Shown here in pieces: positions 31,016 to 44,262 of a stretch of 64,000 nt of DNA. The number at the start of each line of letters is the position of its first letter. The first letter of the stretch is position 1. Below the pieces are notes generated by a model. That model had not been told where the DNA came from. It made no database searches and was given only the letters and a program-made list of their open reading frames with translations. A program made the translations under genes and the position numbers. The stretch comes from Bugulina stolonifera (lineage: Eukaryota > Bryozoa > Gymnolaemata > Cheilostomatida > Bugulidae), in the NCBI GenBank assembly GCA_935421135.1, contig OW285191.1:2046001-2110000 (forward strand). The letters are read 5' to 3'.

Positions 31016-33780
31016 CACACACATGGATGATAAAAATTAACCAAGGAAGAATGCTATTCAATCATTAGAGATAGTTTTGGGAAGCATGAGCACATATATC
31101 TAAAAACCCTACATCTTCAATTTTAGTTGTTATAACTGTAACCTAACTTATTACTGTAACCTACAATGTAACTTATTGTTGTTATTTCTTGAGTTCAGTA
31201 TTTTATTGTCATGCATGTTATATATTTTAGTTTACCCAGGCACTTCAAATGTTTTACTCTTCAATTCAATATATAGATTTATATTATCGAACGGCTGAGT
31301 TGTTTTCTCTGAAGATGATATAGAGATCGGTAAGGCAGGTGGTCCAGACTAACACCAAGCTGACACAGGAGCTAAAAAGTACATATTGCTTACATATTTC
31401 TTCCAATACATGCACTGTCTTTCCTATACACTTAACTACATGTACATGCTGTCACTTGAATCCCAAGTAATTGACGTATTCATAATTTACAACCCTGAAT
31501 GAATACTTGTGGTTATGCTGTTGTTTATGCCTATTTTATGATCTATTGTCTAGTATCATCAAGTAATATTCATCTATTTTTGAACTCATTGCTAGCTCTG
31601 TGTACCATTGTCACCACAACCACAATACCCTCATATATTGTGATGGAACGACCAGCCAACCCCACAACCAGGCCGACTTATGCAGAAATCATTAAGAAGG
31701 CCCTGACACCTAAACGGGTGTTATCTCTCCTGGAGTGCTCTAAGAAGACTTTAGTGGCTAGCCTTCCTTGGCTAGCCAAACAGTGACATTATCCATACTA
31801 TCCATTCATGCATTATTGTCTTACCTTGTATATTTATTATAATATAGGCATGATTACACTCTGTCATAATCAACCACTTATCGTGTGCTCTATTATTGTT
31901 ATCCACCAATCAGATTATTGCAATTACACTTGGTTTTTCCCACATATTATAAGCAATTATCTTCTCTTATCTGATTGTACTGAACTGAGTCTTTTACCAT
32001 GTACCTTTTAATGCCGATACCTTGGAATAGGCTCATATTGATATACTTTCCATTTCGGACCATTGTAAGCACCTTTTGTGCCAAGGCCGACTTTCTTGTG
32101 GCCGACGTCGGGCGGAACCATCCATGTTGTTGCACCAGTCCGGACCCGATGCCCTATCGGCCGGCTGATACTTTATCGGCCCTTTTTTACCGGAAGGAAA
32201 ATTTAGTATATAAGGTAGCACATTTTCTGTATGAAATCAGTTGTTGATTGCGCTCTAATAAAGCAACATCTCCTAACTCAAACCTAGAGGCGGATCCATA
32301 GGTTCATACGGCTCGAGTTCATCCCCATCCTCATTTAAGCATCTCTACACCACTTCTACGGCTTAGGTCGATCCCGGATTCCATATGAATCTAGCGTCGG
32401 GCTTAAGTTCCTAGAATATCAGATCTTTCACTACACTCCCCTGGAGTATAAAGTCTACAGACCTACGTCAACCCTGGAATCTTCAATGAGTCTCAGCACC
32501 GGCCTACGTCCAGATATATAATAACAAGAGCACCTAATAATTGTTCACTCTTTTATGTGATGTGTGGAAAGTCACTTGGTCGTCCTCTACCAACTTCCAA
32601 GCCCTTCGCATACTCGTGCCCCGTATGTAAATAAACACTATAACGTTACAATATTTACCCACATTATTTTGATGCTGTAGACTTCACAGTTTGAGGGAAA
32701 GGTCATAAATCTACAATAAATATTATGCTACCCAAACTACCTAGCTTGGCATGGCATATTGGCAAGCCAAAGTATAATTGCTGCACACAGGTTACGACTT
32801 TTTGCTACAATAAACTATCACACAAACAGTAATGATACCAGTACAGACAAGGCCACTCTTTTATTATGCCAGAATCAATTAACTTAGAATTGTCTACCTT
32901 ATTACAGGTGACAAAGCTGCTGATTAGAATGTGTCCCCTCATCACCGTTACTATTTTGTAACATGAGCAACCAACGCATTTTTCTAACAATATTATTATA
33001 CCTGCAAAAGAAGCACAAAGAATCATTGCATTTTATTTACTTGTATTTTTTATTTCACAACATTAAATATGGATTTAACTAGAGGGTAGTTGTTGTTGCA
33101 CAGATTATGTTAATAGAGATCTGCAGCTTTCTACCACTTTGGAGGGTCTTCAGCAAAAAGATTTGCATTGAAGACAAAAAATTCATTAGTGTACGGTCAC
33201 TGTATGCAGACTACTGAAGTAAATTATATTTTAATGTCACGTTATAGGTCTTGTCATAAACAGATATGCTTACACATTTTTCTGATTATTTGTAATAGGC
33301 CTAGACTGTATCCATCTGGATCTGTTATTATGTTAACAGGGAGAGGCCTAGTCTCACCCTACCATGTCCCTTACAACAGCAGGTTTCTCCCCTACTAACT
33401 CTGTCTCTCCATCCTCACCTTTTGAACCATCTGCATCATCGTCATACTCTGGTAAATCTGATTGGTCAATAGTACCTGCAGCACTTAGCTGCTGTAACTC
33501 CCAGCCTTTCTACTTTTCTTATCCATCTGGAGAGAAATTCTATTAACGATACAATTGGGAGTTTACGAAAAGATTCAACAATCAACAATCAGTATCTACT
33601 GCAATTCCAACTGTGATAAGAGGTCAAGAAGCTTAGAGAGGAAAATAACTCCATAGAGTACCAGGTGAAAAATACGGAGATGTAAGTGAAAAAGAAAGGT
33701 CGGAGCATCGTGAAAATTGAAACAAGTCCAAAAAACAGAGGGACGGAATGCTGAACATGTTGTTATACAACATTAGATAT
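31016..33780. other. Region upstream of JMJD7, no host gene recognised
   Basis: Should contain the JMJD7 promoter (minus strand, from 30812). Between 32140 and 32640 a TATATAAGG, then AATAAA signals, look like a degenerate LTR, but I found no defined ends. Around 33540-33700 frames resemble a coiled-coil (EVKKLREENNSIEYQVKN), as in LINE ORF1 proteins. The rest is unique AT-rich DNA. Confidence 0.35.
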
Positions 33781-33785
33781 TTTAA

Positions 33786-35282
33786 AGGTGGACTGTACTG
33801 AAAATTTTAGGTAATAAGCTGAATACACCATTAGAAAGCCCAGTAGCAGCTGAACCAGTTAGCAAAATACCAGCTGGGCTACATGATGTCATCATGGGTC
33901 TCAGCTCTTTTAAAACCAGTGAATTACATCATTGCGGGGAGTGAATGCCAGACCATGAATTATGTTATTGCAAACAGAAAACTTTAATTGCTTTTTATCC
34001 TTGTTAAACTAGGAATATGACAAAACGAAAAAATGGGTATGTAGAACAAATGCTAGTTAATATTCCTAGACAGTAAAAAAAATATTTGTTGCAAAAAATT
34101 ATCAGATGACTTTTGAGTTTGCAATTTGATTGGTCAATATAGGCTGCATGCTTATCTCATGAATAACATGCCTACTCACTAGACTGGTGTGTTGAACTTG
34201 TAGCATGTAGTACACTGTAATTGCTAATATCTGTTTTATTGAATGAGCACTGCAGTTCTTATAAAGCAGTTGTGACAACTCAATATTGGTGCTATATAAT
34301 GTGTCAGAGTAGAGATACTCAAAGAAGGTTTGAGAATTGACATAATACTAGGTGGAGATAACTCCCAATGCTGACATGACTCTGGGTACTTTAGTAATTT
34401 TGGGGCTACTTTTTGCAGTTTAGCATGTATTACATGTAGCTACTACTAAAACAGTTTAGATATGTGTGTTGGAATCTAATGATCTCCCAATGCACACGGA
34501 ACTGACATTGGCCCTACATATTGATAGCAAAACTTGTATGACTAATGCAATTTCAACACAATGGACTGCTAACCACAGTGTGGTCGTTTTGGCTAGAACT
34601 AACAGTTGTTTTTTTACTAAGCTGCATAATACAGGCATTATCAGCTTGGCAGTGTTTCAGAGCAGTCTAGCTATTACTGTTTCAATTAATCACTACATTA
34701 TTATAATTCAACAGTCTTGTATTTTCCAACATGTAGTAAGCTGAAATTAATACGTATTTGTACATGTGCATGTATACATATTGCACATTTACATAATATG
34801 ACACTTAGTTATGCCATCAGAGTAATTATTAGGTAAGTCACTTAGCAATGTACATTAAAATTTACTGTTTGTTACTGCCTCTTTTCTTTTATAATATTAT
34901 CTTCCCAGTTTATTGTTTGTATACTTGTATGCTTACCACTGAATGTATGACTGTATTAGTTTACCAACAAATTGTTAATTTTAGAGCACAGCAGTACCAT
35001 AACTGATCCATACAATCGATCCATACACATGTTATTCGCGGGGCAATTGTTCAACAACGTAGTTATTCTAAGTGGCATTTTATGGCTTTTCTATAAAGTT
35101 TAATAATACTGTAAATTGTAATGTTTCATAACTACTTTTCAGGTCACCAGTTAGTTAATCAATAAAGAGCTACTACTGAGTTGACAAACTCGTTTATACC
35201 AATACAATATGTTAGTAGAGGTATCAAGTAATACTAACATAGTTTGGTGAAAAACATTCTGAAATTTTCAGTTCAGTCAACT
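33786..35282. mobile_element. TTAA-flanked DNA element, copy 2, split by a solo LTR
   Basis: Same ends as 17951-18703 and again flanked by TTAA (33782-33785 and 35283-35286). Homology to copy 1 is continuous except for a 742-bp insertion at 34465-35206 plus its target duplication. Removing it leaves about 750 bp, the size of copy 1. Confidence 0.82.
34465..35206. mobile_element. Solo LTR, 742 bp, nested in the TTAA element
   Basis: Starts TGTGTTGG and ends CCAATACA (TG...CA with short inverted ends), flanked by a perfect 5-bp duplication ATATG (34460-34464, 35207-35211). AATAAA lies about 45 bp from its 3' end. Comparison with the empty site in copy 1 confirms the borders. Confidence 0.8.
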
Positions 35283-35286
35283 TTAA

Positions 35287-35680
35287 AAGTAAAGTTCTTT
35301 GGTTTCTGGCGGACTGCCAGAACAACGGAAATCTGCAAATGTAACACCGATACAAAAAAGGCGGCGACACTGAGTGTGCCAATAACAGCTGTCGGCAGGT
35401 AGTCAGTAGGTTGGTTATACTTTATACATTCATGTATTATGTGCATTATCCGTACTTTACTACTTAACGTTGTTATTGTGTTCACAAACCTCCATCACTA
35501 TACTGTGGAACCAGCGAAGGAGTTGTATAAGACTAGTGTTGCCACTAAAAACGGGTGCCGGCAGTTAGTCAGCAGGTTAGTTGTACTTTATACATTCACA
35601 CATCATGTGCATTATCCGCCCTTAAAAGTGACTATGGAGTTCTCAAATTGCATGCAGCATTGACTTGCCAACATAGGTGA
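35287..35680 (+). repeat. LINE fragment and local duplication
   Basis: 35286-35372 matches 36346-36432 (LINE RT segment with GGACTGCCAGAACAA), and a block at 35385-35455 is repeated at 35555-35625 (contains CAGTCAGTAGGTT, TTTATACATTCA, TGTGCATTATCCG). No intact ORF. Confidence 0.6.
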
Positions 35681-36299
35681 ACTTATGAAAAAATTGCAAT
35701 CTCCTGCACTAATAGAATTACTTATCAGCTCAAAAGATAACAAGTTAACAAGATAAGAACTTTCTAAGAGTTCCAACAGGCTTTGGTTGTCGTTTTACTA
35801 TTAAAAAATTCTATTGGCTCAAAAACAAAGATATTTTACTAACACATGTACTTAGCAAAGAACAGGTACTAAACTAGCAGCTTCCCTTATTCAAGCTGAC
35901 CAAACTTTTTGAGAAGTTGAAAAATCAAGCTTGTAGATGAAGTTTTACTGCATTTGCTGTGTGCAGAGGTTAAACTTTTTGAGAAATTACAAAATCAAGA
36001 TTGTTGCCCAATTAGCAGAATGCATGCTCTCATATACTTTCTAACTTAAATATCATACAATACAGGTCCGGTCTTCTAGAACAAGACATATTTAAAGATG
36101 AAGATGGGAGTCAGGTCTTGAGACCTCACCAAAAAGTCAAACTATTCCATTAAACATTTTAATCAGAAGTTCAAAGTCTAGAAGCCATTTACTATCTCAG
36201 GGCTCAGGTGTGACGTTACCAAAAGTATGCAGGTTCCCTCTGGAACCAATCTCTATACATCAACAACTACTGCAGACAACATTTCACCATATAGGCAGA

Positions 36300-36770
36300 C
36301 AGAACTATAACAAACAAAGATTTCTAGTCAATGCAGTAGAAATAAAAGTAAAGTTCTTTGGTTACTGGTGGACTGCCAGAACAATGGAAATCTGCAAATG
36401 TAAAACTAATACAAAAAAAGGAGGCGACACTGATTCCAAAACAACTTCAAACCCATATCTTTGACGAGTATACCTAACAAAATGATGGGACACATTGTGC
36501 TGCACCATCCAAATGAAGTACTAGATGGTGTACTCCACCATTGACAGCATGATGCCAGACACAATTTTGTGCTACCTACTATGACTTGTGGCAAAGGCAG
36601 CCGATAAAGGTCAGACTACACACGTCATAGCAATGGACTTCATAAAAGCTTTTGACAAAGTGTCACATCTAACGTTGCTTCAAAAACTACAGCAGATACC
36701 AAGAATAAATATATGTATTCTGCACCGCATACAGGTTTTTATCTCTTCACTTGTAGCTGTGTCAGCAGAA
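36300..36770 (+). pseudogene. LINE reverse-transcriptase relic
   Basis: Frames give TGGLPEQWKSANVKLIQKK, then NNFKPISLTSIPNKMM (the conserved NYRPISLTS block), and MDFIKAFDKVSHLTLL (RT catalytic Asp block LDFSKAFD). Several stops and shifts. The YxDD part is missing. Confidence 0.8.
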
Positions 36771-36887
36771 GAAGAGAATGGATACGAAAAGAGGTGGGTA
36801 GCTAAAGCCAAGTGTATGTATAGTAAGGAAACGAATTGTACACTTACATGTAACAGTCCTACATAAACATCAGTCTCAGACTAGGAT

Positions 36888-37168
36888 AATGGACGTCCAC
36901 GCACCGCTACCCACACAATGAGCAGAGTTGAAAAATTGGACTGGGAGGGATTAGTACACCTTCATTACTGTTCAGATCTCGCACCATAAGCGACTATCAC
37001 CTTTTTGGTACACTAAAAAAGCCACACGAGAGGGAACCATTTCAACACTGATAAAGCAGGCATTGACAAAGTGTGCAAATGATTCAAGATTCAGCGGCCG
37101 AAAATCTATGCTAGAGGAATTGATAATATCATAGGGCGGTGGGACAAATGTGTCGAGAGGGATGGGGC
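36888..37168 (+). pseudogene. Mariner transposase C-terminal relic
   Basis: Reads GRPRTATHTMSRVEKLDWE, then SDLAP followed by a shift into SDYHLFGTLKKP, and later IYARGIDNIIGRWDKCVER. This is the order of the mariner DDD transposase C-terminus (catalytic Asp of the SDYHLFG block kept). A frameshift and stops make it inactive; the N-terminal part and both ends are missing. Confidence 0.88.
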
Positions 37169-37727
37169 TAGGAGCAGGAGGAAGGAAAACAACTTTTGGA
37201 GCAAAAAGAGCCGGCTCTGCAGAAGTTAGAGAACGGGCAGCTGGAAGAGGAGTCTGCTCAGTCAGCCAAAGCCAGCATTAGGAGGCCCAGGTTCACACAC
37301 CATTTCCCCAAAACCTCTGAGATGGGACCAAAACTGAACAGAATCAAGAACAGGATGAGGGCCCAAAATGACACATCCCTATTCCTTGGGTAGCGGAGGA
37401 GCTGTCAGTTCAGTCTTGAGGGATTCTGCCGTCAGCTATAGACGTCTGGCTGGCACTGGTTCAACAGGAGCCAACTTGCATCAATATTCAACTGTTTCCT
37501 GTATAAATCCACTGTTTACAGTCAATTTGGGAGAAATATTACATTGTTTTTGAGCCATTTTGTTTTCAGCTGCACAGGAAGCTATTAAGTAATGAAACAA
37601 TAATTACATAACTGGTGTTTATTCACTATATCCTATCACAAATATCTCTGTAGTAGTCAGTATGTTGTGTTGTGTATCAAAGTTAAGAAAACTAATTTTG
37701 ATTATCGAATGTGCATGCGTGCATGCT

Positions 37728-38105
37728 TTGGCTGGCTAAGTATTGCATTGGTGAGAATCTACTAATTTTCAAAGTTTTACTATAACCTAGCTAACTATTG
37801 TCATTGGTTAATGATAGAATCATACAGACCAAAGAGCAGACTTTAATTTAATAGAAGAGGGCACACAAAGAAATGTGCCCTCATTCACAAAAATCAAAAT
37901 GGATATTGATCTGTGCAGCAATAGTGAAATCCTTGTCAGCAAAGTGAATGGTTGTCTCCTGGCCATCAATGTCATGGCTACAGAGTTGATACACTCAGAG
38001 ACAAATGATGGCTTAGGTGGACTGAAAGAGTCGAAAATTCAAGTAATGGATTCATGGCGACCAGACGCTAAAATACCAAATAAATGTAATTGTTTTCGCT
38101 TTTAG
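37728..38105. repeat. Interspersed element copy 2 (blocks B and A)
   Basis: Block B (37728-37790, GGCTGGCTAAGTATTGC...ACTAATTTTCAAA) and block A (37925-38040) match the copy at 30.4-31.0 kb, with B inverted there. The translated frame of block A (VSKVNGCLLAIN) is partly conserved between copies, which may be chance. Confidence 0.45.
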
Positions 38106-38789
38106 TTAAATAACATTTTATATCTATGATACTTGATTTAATGACAACGAGCAAAACGCAATTTTCTTTGCCTTAAAATCTAGGCCTTTAGACATCAACT
38201 ACCAAGTGTTTTAATTTAAATAATATCTATGACACCCGAATCTCTCTATCATCTATGATGACTTCTCCATCTTCTGAATCTAAAAGTAAATATAACTATT
38301 ATGCAGTCGCTATAGGTCATAACCGTAGAATCTATGACACATGGATTACTGCTGAAGAACAAGCAAAAGACTAAGTTGCAACAGTTTCAAAGGATACAAA
38401 ACTGAAAAAGGGGATTAAAGAACCACAGTTATTCTACCAGAAGCAAACCACCTTTGGTAGTGATGACTCGTCAACCACAACATTAAGTCAATCTATTGCC
38501 TCGGATATTCCTACCAAAATAATAGGCTCTAGTCCAAATATGGCTCTCCAGTCTGATAAGGAATAAATATCCACAGTACCCGACCTTCAGCTTAACCACA
38601 TAAGCCATACCTCTGTCCAAATTGAAACTGACCCCACAACTACTCCTGAGATTGTTAGACCTTCCCGGTTTTAATATTGTCAGATGTGACAGAGAGTCTG
38701 CCACTAAACACGTTTTGTTGGGGTAGCCCATCATATTAACACAAACCTTAATTTCATTATTATTCAGCAACCTCAGTCTAAACTATGTG

Positions 38790-40175
38790 GTCTGTGGACT
38801 CGGTATGGGTCAGCATAAAAACTTTACAATCTGATGAATGCTTGATAGTTGCATTCATTTACCTTCCACCAGGCGCAGATAAAATTAAATTTATTGCATC
38901 GCTGAGCGATATTCTACATCAGAAACAATGTATAAACAAAAAATTGTTTTATTAGGTGACTTTAAGAACAATTGGTATTCCAACTCGGGTGAAAAACAGC
39001 GAATACAGCAGTCTCACCTCTGCTGGTCTCAATCAAGTAATTAACGGCACATCATTCATAAGCCACTGTAATAGAAAGCATAAGCCTAAGATACAGAGGT
39101 ACAGGGGAAAGCACTGGGGAAAGCTGAAGCTGGTCAGGCTTTGATAGTGCTTTGGGGGGATAGGCTTTTGTTACTCAGAACACGGCCATCTGCTGAGCCA
39201 ACGGGATGTTTTTATGGTTATAATAGAATTGTAGGTATATGTATATAATATTGCAGTTACTTGTATGTGATTTTGCAGTTACTTGTATGTTATTAACCTG
39301 TCATGGAATTGGTGTTTAAATTTTAATACTCATTCATATAATTTTAGCTGTTGACAGGTGACATTATTATGGAAAGCAGTCGTTTCATTGACTGAGTGGT
39401 GGTTGCATCACCAATTGTAAGTAAAATGTAACTAGTATATGTAGTGAATGACTTACTTTTTCTGATCACCCCTCAGTATTATTATTTACATGTACATGTA
39501 GATGTGGTAGTATTCTAATTGTTTTATATTGTTTGAATTTTAAGGGTACAAAAAATAACAATAAAAGGATTAACCGTTGCCAATACATACTCCACTCGGC
39601 CAATACAGCCACCATGCTAATGAAAGCCTTATTGACCACAACTACGTTACTTATGACTTATCAGTAAAGACTGCCAAAGCCTTAACTTGTGATAGAACCA
39701 TGTCAGACCATCATGCCACCATTCCTCATGCTTGACAGAATAAAACCCACTAAGCCAAAACATAAACTCATAAAATCCAGGAATTTTAAAAAGATCAACC
39801 AAACACTGTTTTACAGTGACTGTACACAGCTCCCTCTATTAAAAACTGCTTCTAATATGAGCCTATCAATACATGAACAAATGGAAAAGCTAGACCGATT
39901 GATCCTAAACATTGTAAACAAACATGCACCCGAGAAAACTATTAGAGTATGCAGAAAGAAAAACCTATGGTTCACCCAACATCTACTATGGCTCATTACA
40001 CTCAAAAACAAAGACTAGAGGCAAATTTACAAAGCTACGAAAGCACCCACTTAAAATCAAATACAACACTTCAACAAATTCAGAAATCACGTTACTAATC
40101 AAATACGTGCGACTAAGAAGAATTTCATCAGCAATTCCCTCCAAAAATCTTTTCGGTCTCTCTTTTTGTTCTCTG
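38790..40175 (+). pseudogene. LINE endonuclease/linker relic with an internal insertion
   Basis: APE-type endonuclease pieces: VAFIYLPPGADK, VLLGDFKNNW (LGDFN motif) near 38945-38975 and, after about 490 bp of unrelated DNA (39065-39555), TMSDHHATI (SDH motif) near 39700. The linker region before RT follows (HAPEKTIRVCRKKNLWF). Stops and frameshifts; RT missing. Confidence 0.75.
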
Positions 40176-40547
40176 TCATTCGACACTAACACAAAACCTG
40201 TCTCTAATCTACTACCACTATATACATACTATTGATGATTACTAAATATGCTTATTATCAGCTGATTATGTTATAATATTGGCTCTGATCGGTAACAAAT
40301 ATGCTGGTCCCTTCTTTTTTGCCTTTCTATTAACTGTCTAATATTATATACATGTATATTTATATTACCATTTTGCATTAATATAGCATTTTGCCTTTTT
40401 CTTTCTCCCCCATTATTGTACACACATTTGGTCATTGTACATGTAGGCCTACACTAATAAATTTAGCACCAGTCCTGCCTCTCCTTTTTACCTAAAACTA
40501 AGCTCACTATAAATAATCTACTGTCACTGTCTCCATACTTTTAAAAC

Positions 40548-40620
40548 TTAATGCTTGTTATCTATCTGTTATCAGTTTATCATTATAATAAACTGATAAC
40601 AGATAGATAACAAGCATTAA
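40548..40620. repeat. Perfect 33-bp inverted repeat with 7-nt loop
   Basis: Left arm 40548-40580 (TTAATGCTTGTTATCTATCT...) is exactly inverted at 40588-40620; loop CATTATA. Partial pairing continues outside the arms. Confidence 0.97.
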
Positions 40621-40774
40621 AAGTATTATATTACATTTAATATCATATTATTGGCTCTAGTTATAAGCAATAATGCTTGTCTCCCCTCCTTTTTTATCTC
40701 TTTGTTTATTTATTTATTCTCTTCTATAGGTTGTATATAATATATATATATATATTTATTTAACCACTAAGAAA

Positions 40775-43680
40775 ACTGATAGGCCAAGGCCAGTTAAATT
40801 GGAAATTGCAGATGAAGCTACAAAATGGGAATTCTTGAAGAGGGCTAATGCCTCCTTGAGAAATGAGAGGATCTTTTGCAAACTTGATGAAAGCAAAGCA
40901 ATACGAGACCAACAATACCAACTACGACAAACTATCAAGCAGATGAAAGAGAGTGATGCAGATGGTCAGTACCGTATAAGGAACGAAAGAATCCAACAGA
41001 AAACAACAGAGGGGGCATGGAAAACTGTGAATCCTGTAATCCAGCGCAAACAAACCACATTCTAAAGCTATTTCTCGCGAACACAAGGTCCTTAAAGGGG
41101 AAAACAGAAGAGTTGTCTGCCGAAACTTATAATTATGACATAGTATGTCTGACCAAGACCCATATAGATTCTACCATCTACAATCACGAGATTTGCGATT
41201 ACAACAACAAATCTATCTACAGGAAGGACAGGACATTGTATAGTGGTGGAGTATTGATTGCAGTGAATGAAAAATTAGATAGCTCCATATTGGACATGTT
41301 CAATGGTGACAACACAGAAATAGTATCTGTTAGAGTGAAAGGGTGCATTATCGGATGCTATTACCGTCCGCCAACCAACAAAAACCTGGCAGCACTAAGG
41401 TCATCATTGAATTCTTTATCTGAGAAATGCCCTCACGATAAAACTTGTTCTTGCGGGAGATATGAACATGCCAGGTATAGACTGGAATCAAGATGCCCCC
41501 TAAACCACCCACCCAAGACCAAGCGCTTAAACTAGATTTCTTGGATATTCTTGTGGAAATTAATATGCACCAGCTGGTGTTTTAGCCAACTCATGTTCAG
41601 GGAAACACACTTGACCTCATCTGTACCACAACCCCGGAAGCACTGAGTGACCATGCATCTATCTCTGTTAACATCGCCATTGCCCACAATACACGAAACC
41701 GCAATCAGGCAATACCACAAAGTAGATGTGGAATGCTTCCAGGAAGCCCTGGAGTATATAAAACATGAACTACCAACAATGGATGATGTTGAGCCAATGT
41801 GGACACTTTTCTCTAAAGGCATCGATCAAGCAGTACGCGATTTCGTCCCAACTATAGAAAGGACAGCTTGCTTGAAAAACAATGAACCCATGTAGTTCAT
41901 TCAGCAAGGAAGCCAGAAAACTTGCCCGCAAGCAAAGAAAGCTCTACAACAAGTACAAGGAAATCGGAGATGCTTTTGACAAGGAAATGGCAGCAGCGCG
42001 CCGCAGATCTACTAAAAAAGTCTTCAAGCAAATGAAGAAACAGTATGTTGAGACGCGTATCTGCAAACCACTTCAAGAAGGTAATAGCAGACTATTCTAC
42101 AGACACCTGTAGAGCACAACTCGCCCGCAAACAAAGATCAGACTTGCTACACAAAACGGGCAGCTCACATCTCATCCAAAGGAGTGCGCAGACATGCTCT
42201 ATAGTCACTTTCACAAACAATTCACCACAAGTCACCAGCTCACACTGCAACACCACCAGACACACACAGACATTCCAGGCGTGTCTGCCTCTGGTGTGAT
42301 GAAGTTAATACAGAGTTTAAAATCTGGTAAAGCTCCAGGTCCAGATGCCTTGCGCAAAGCTGACCTCAGCATAGACATTGCACAAACTGCTGCTTGTTTG
42401 AGTAACATCTTTCAGGTGTCCCTCAAAACTGGTCAACTTCCCACTGAATGGAAGACAGCGAACGTAACACCACTCCACAAATCAGGTGCGACAGATAATG
42501 TCAGCAACTATCGGCCGATCTTGCTGACAAGCATACCATGCAAAATGTTGGAGCACCTTGCACTAAGAGACCTACTGGAAAAAGTCGACACTAAGTTGAA
42601 CAATAGACAGCATGGGTTCAGAAGAGGTCTGTCCTGTAAGACAGAAATCTGTGCAACTATGCATGATGTTCTCCACGCTAATGATAACCGCAAAAATGTC
42701 CATGCCGCTGTTCTAGACTTTATGAAGGCTTTTGATCGGGTGCCCCATGCGCTCCTTATGAGAAAGCTCTTGGAGATCGCTGGCATAGACAATTACCTAT
42801 TAAATTGGATCCTAAATTTCTTACCAGCTCGTATGCAGAGAGTGGTACTACTAGGCCATGCCTCAGACTCATTGCCTGTCACCTCTGGTGTCCCACAGGG
42901 ATCCGTTCTCGGACCGATTCTGCTCCTAACCTTCATAAACGATCTGCCTGACTGCCTTGACTGCTCATGTGCTCTGTTTGCAGATGACACTCTCGTTTAC
43001 CAGGAAATATGCACAGTTGATGACTGTCAGAGTTTTCACTTAGCACCTGGTCAGAAAAATGGGGCATGTTCTTTAACATATCCAGAAGCAAGATCATAAG
43101 CTTCAACTCTACTGGAAGTACACCGGAGTACAAGCTGAATGGATCAGTCCTGGACCATGTTGATTCAACTAAATACCTGGGTGTGATACTGCAAGCAGAA
43201 TGCAGGTTCGACAACCACATTGCAAAGAAGGTGCTAGATGCTAGGAGACAACTGGGTATGATAAAGCGTGCACTATACTGGGCCCCTGAACGCGCAAAAC
43301 TCATTGACTATAAAGCTCTGTTTACCTCACCTGGAGTACGCCAGCGGAGCATGGGATCCATCGAGTAGGAAAGATATAACTGACCTTGAAGATATACAGG
43401 TCGCAGCTGTACGGTTTATTTGTAACATCAAAGGTCGAGAAGATGTCGAGGCAGCCATGATCGAGCTTGAACTACAACCGCTAGACCAGAGGAGAAAGAA
43501 TCCCAGGGTAGCACTTCTACTGCGGATTCTGGAGAAGGAAGAGCAACACCCTGCTCTCAGCGAAGCATACGATGATCTACTGGCCCAGCCAACAGTGGAA
43601 ACGGTACAGACCCGCTCCCAGTCCTTTGGCTCCCCCGGTCGGTAGGGGCAAACAGCAACCGGTATCTCAATAGTTTTTCA
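40775..43680 (+). mobile_element. CR1/L2-like LINE, 5'-truncated, nearly continuous
   Basis: A 3' part of ORF1 (about 40775-41064; GRPR-like basic start, WEFLKRANASLRNERIF) overlaps the ORF2 start in another frame. ORF2: APE endonuclease (LFLANTRSLKGKTEEL, IVCLTKTHID, GGVLIAVN, GCYYRPP), then RT (SGKAPGPDAL, SNYRPILLTSIPCKMLEH, QHGFRRG, VLDFMKAFDRVPHALL, SGVPQGSVLGP, FADDTLVYQ at about 42977, KYLGVIL). C-terminal thumb region to 43645. Frameshifts near 41065, 41540, 41880, 42100, 43010 and 43330 break it. Confidence 0.92.
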
Positions 43681-43991
43681 CCAAGGACTATAAGAGATAT
43701 GAGGATTGAAACCAACCCAAGAGTACTAACTGAGCGGCCTACAACCGCAACCTACACACAGTCAGGCTAGACAGTCTTGTTCAGTCAATACTGACAAATA
43801 CATATCCCCATAGTTTGAATACTGTCCACTAACTGATTAACCCATGAACCATATGCGGCACACTCTTTCTACCCTCTAGGGTGGTCCAGTATGATAATAA
43901 CATCGACAGGTAATACAACAGATAATTGTGTGATATGTTATAGGCCTATGTTATCTACACAACACTTTATCAATAATTATAATATTAAGCC

Positions 43992-44262
43992 TGTTGAGAG
44001 ACAATCATGTGATCCTATTACCACCAAACCTAACCACATGACAGTCACATGACAATTTATAAAATAAGAAACATTTGTTAACTAGAATCGCTGTAATCGT
44101 TTTTTCTGTACTTTCTGTTCTGTTTTTTCCACGAGTTGAACCTAAAGTTGTAACTAAAAGTTTAATTAAATAAATCAGTAAAACTACTTAATATCAATCT
44201 ATGGCGAATAACACAAACATAATCCTTACATAATAATACACACAATGGCCAGTCATTCAACA
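43992..44262 (+). repeat. 5' LTR of the copia element
   Basis: 271 bp, TGTTGA...TCAACA. Contains AAATAAA (about 44168) and, in the last 18 bp, the gag start codon (44245). Confidence 0.93.

Noticed and set aside
32140..32640. Solo LTR with TATA box and polyadenylation signal
   Set aside because: TATATAAGG and AATAAA are present but I could not find matching TG/CA ends or a target duplication.
36210..36464. Unknown 84-codon protein
   Set aside because: It is a shifted-frame reading of LINE reverse-transcriptase sequence (the RT frame reads TGGLPEQWKSANV).
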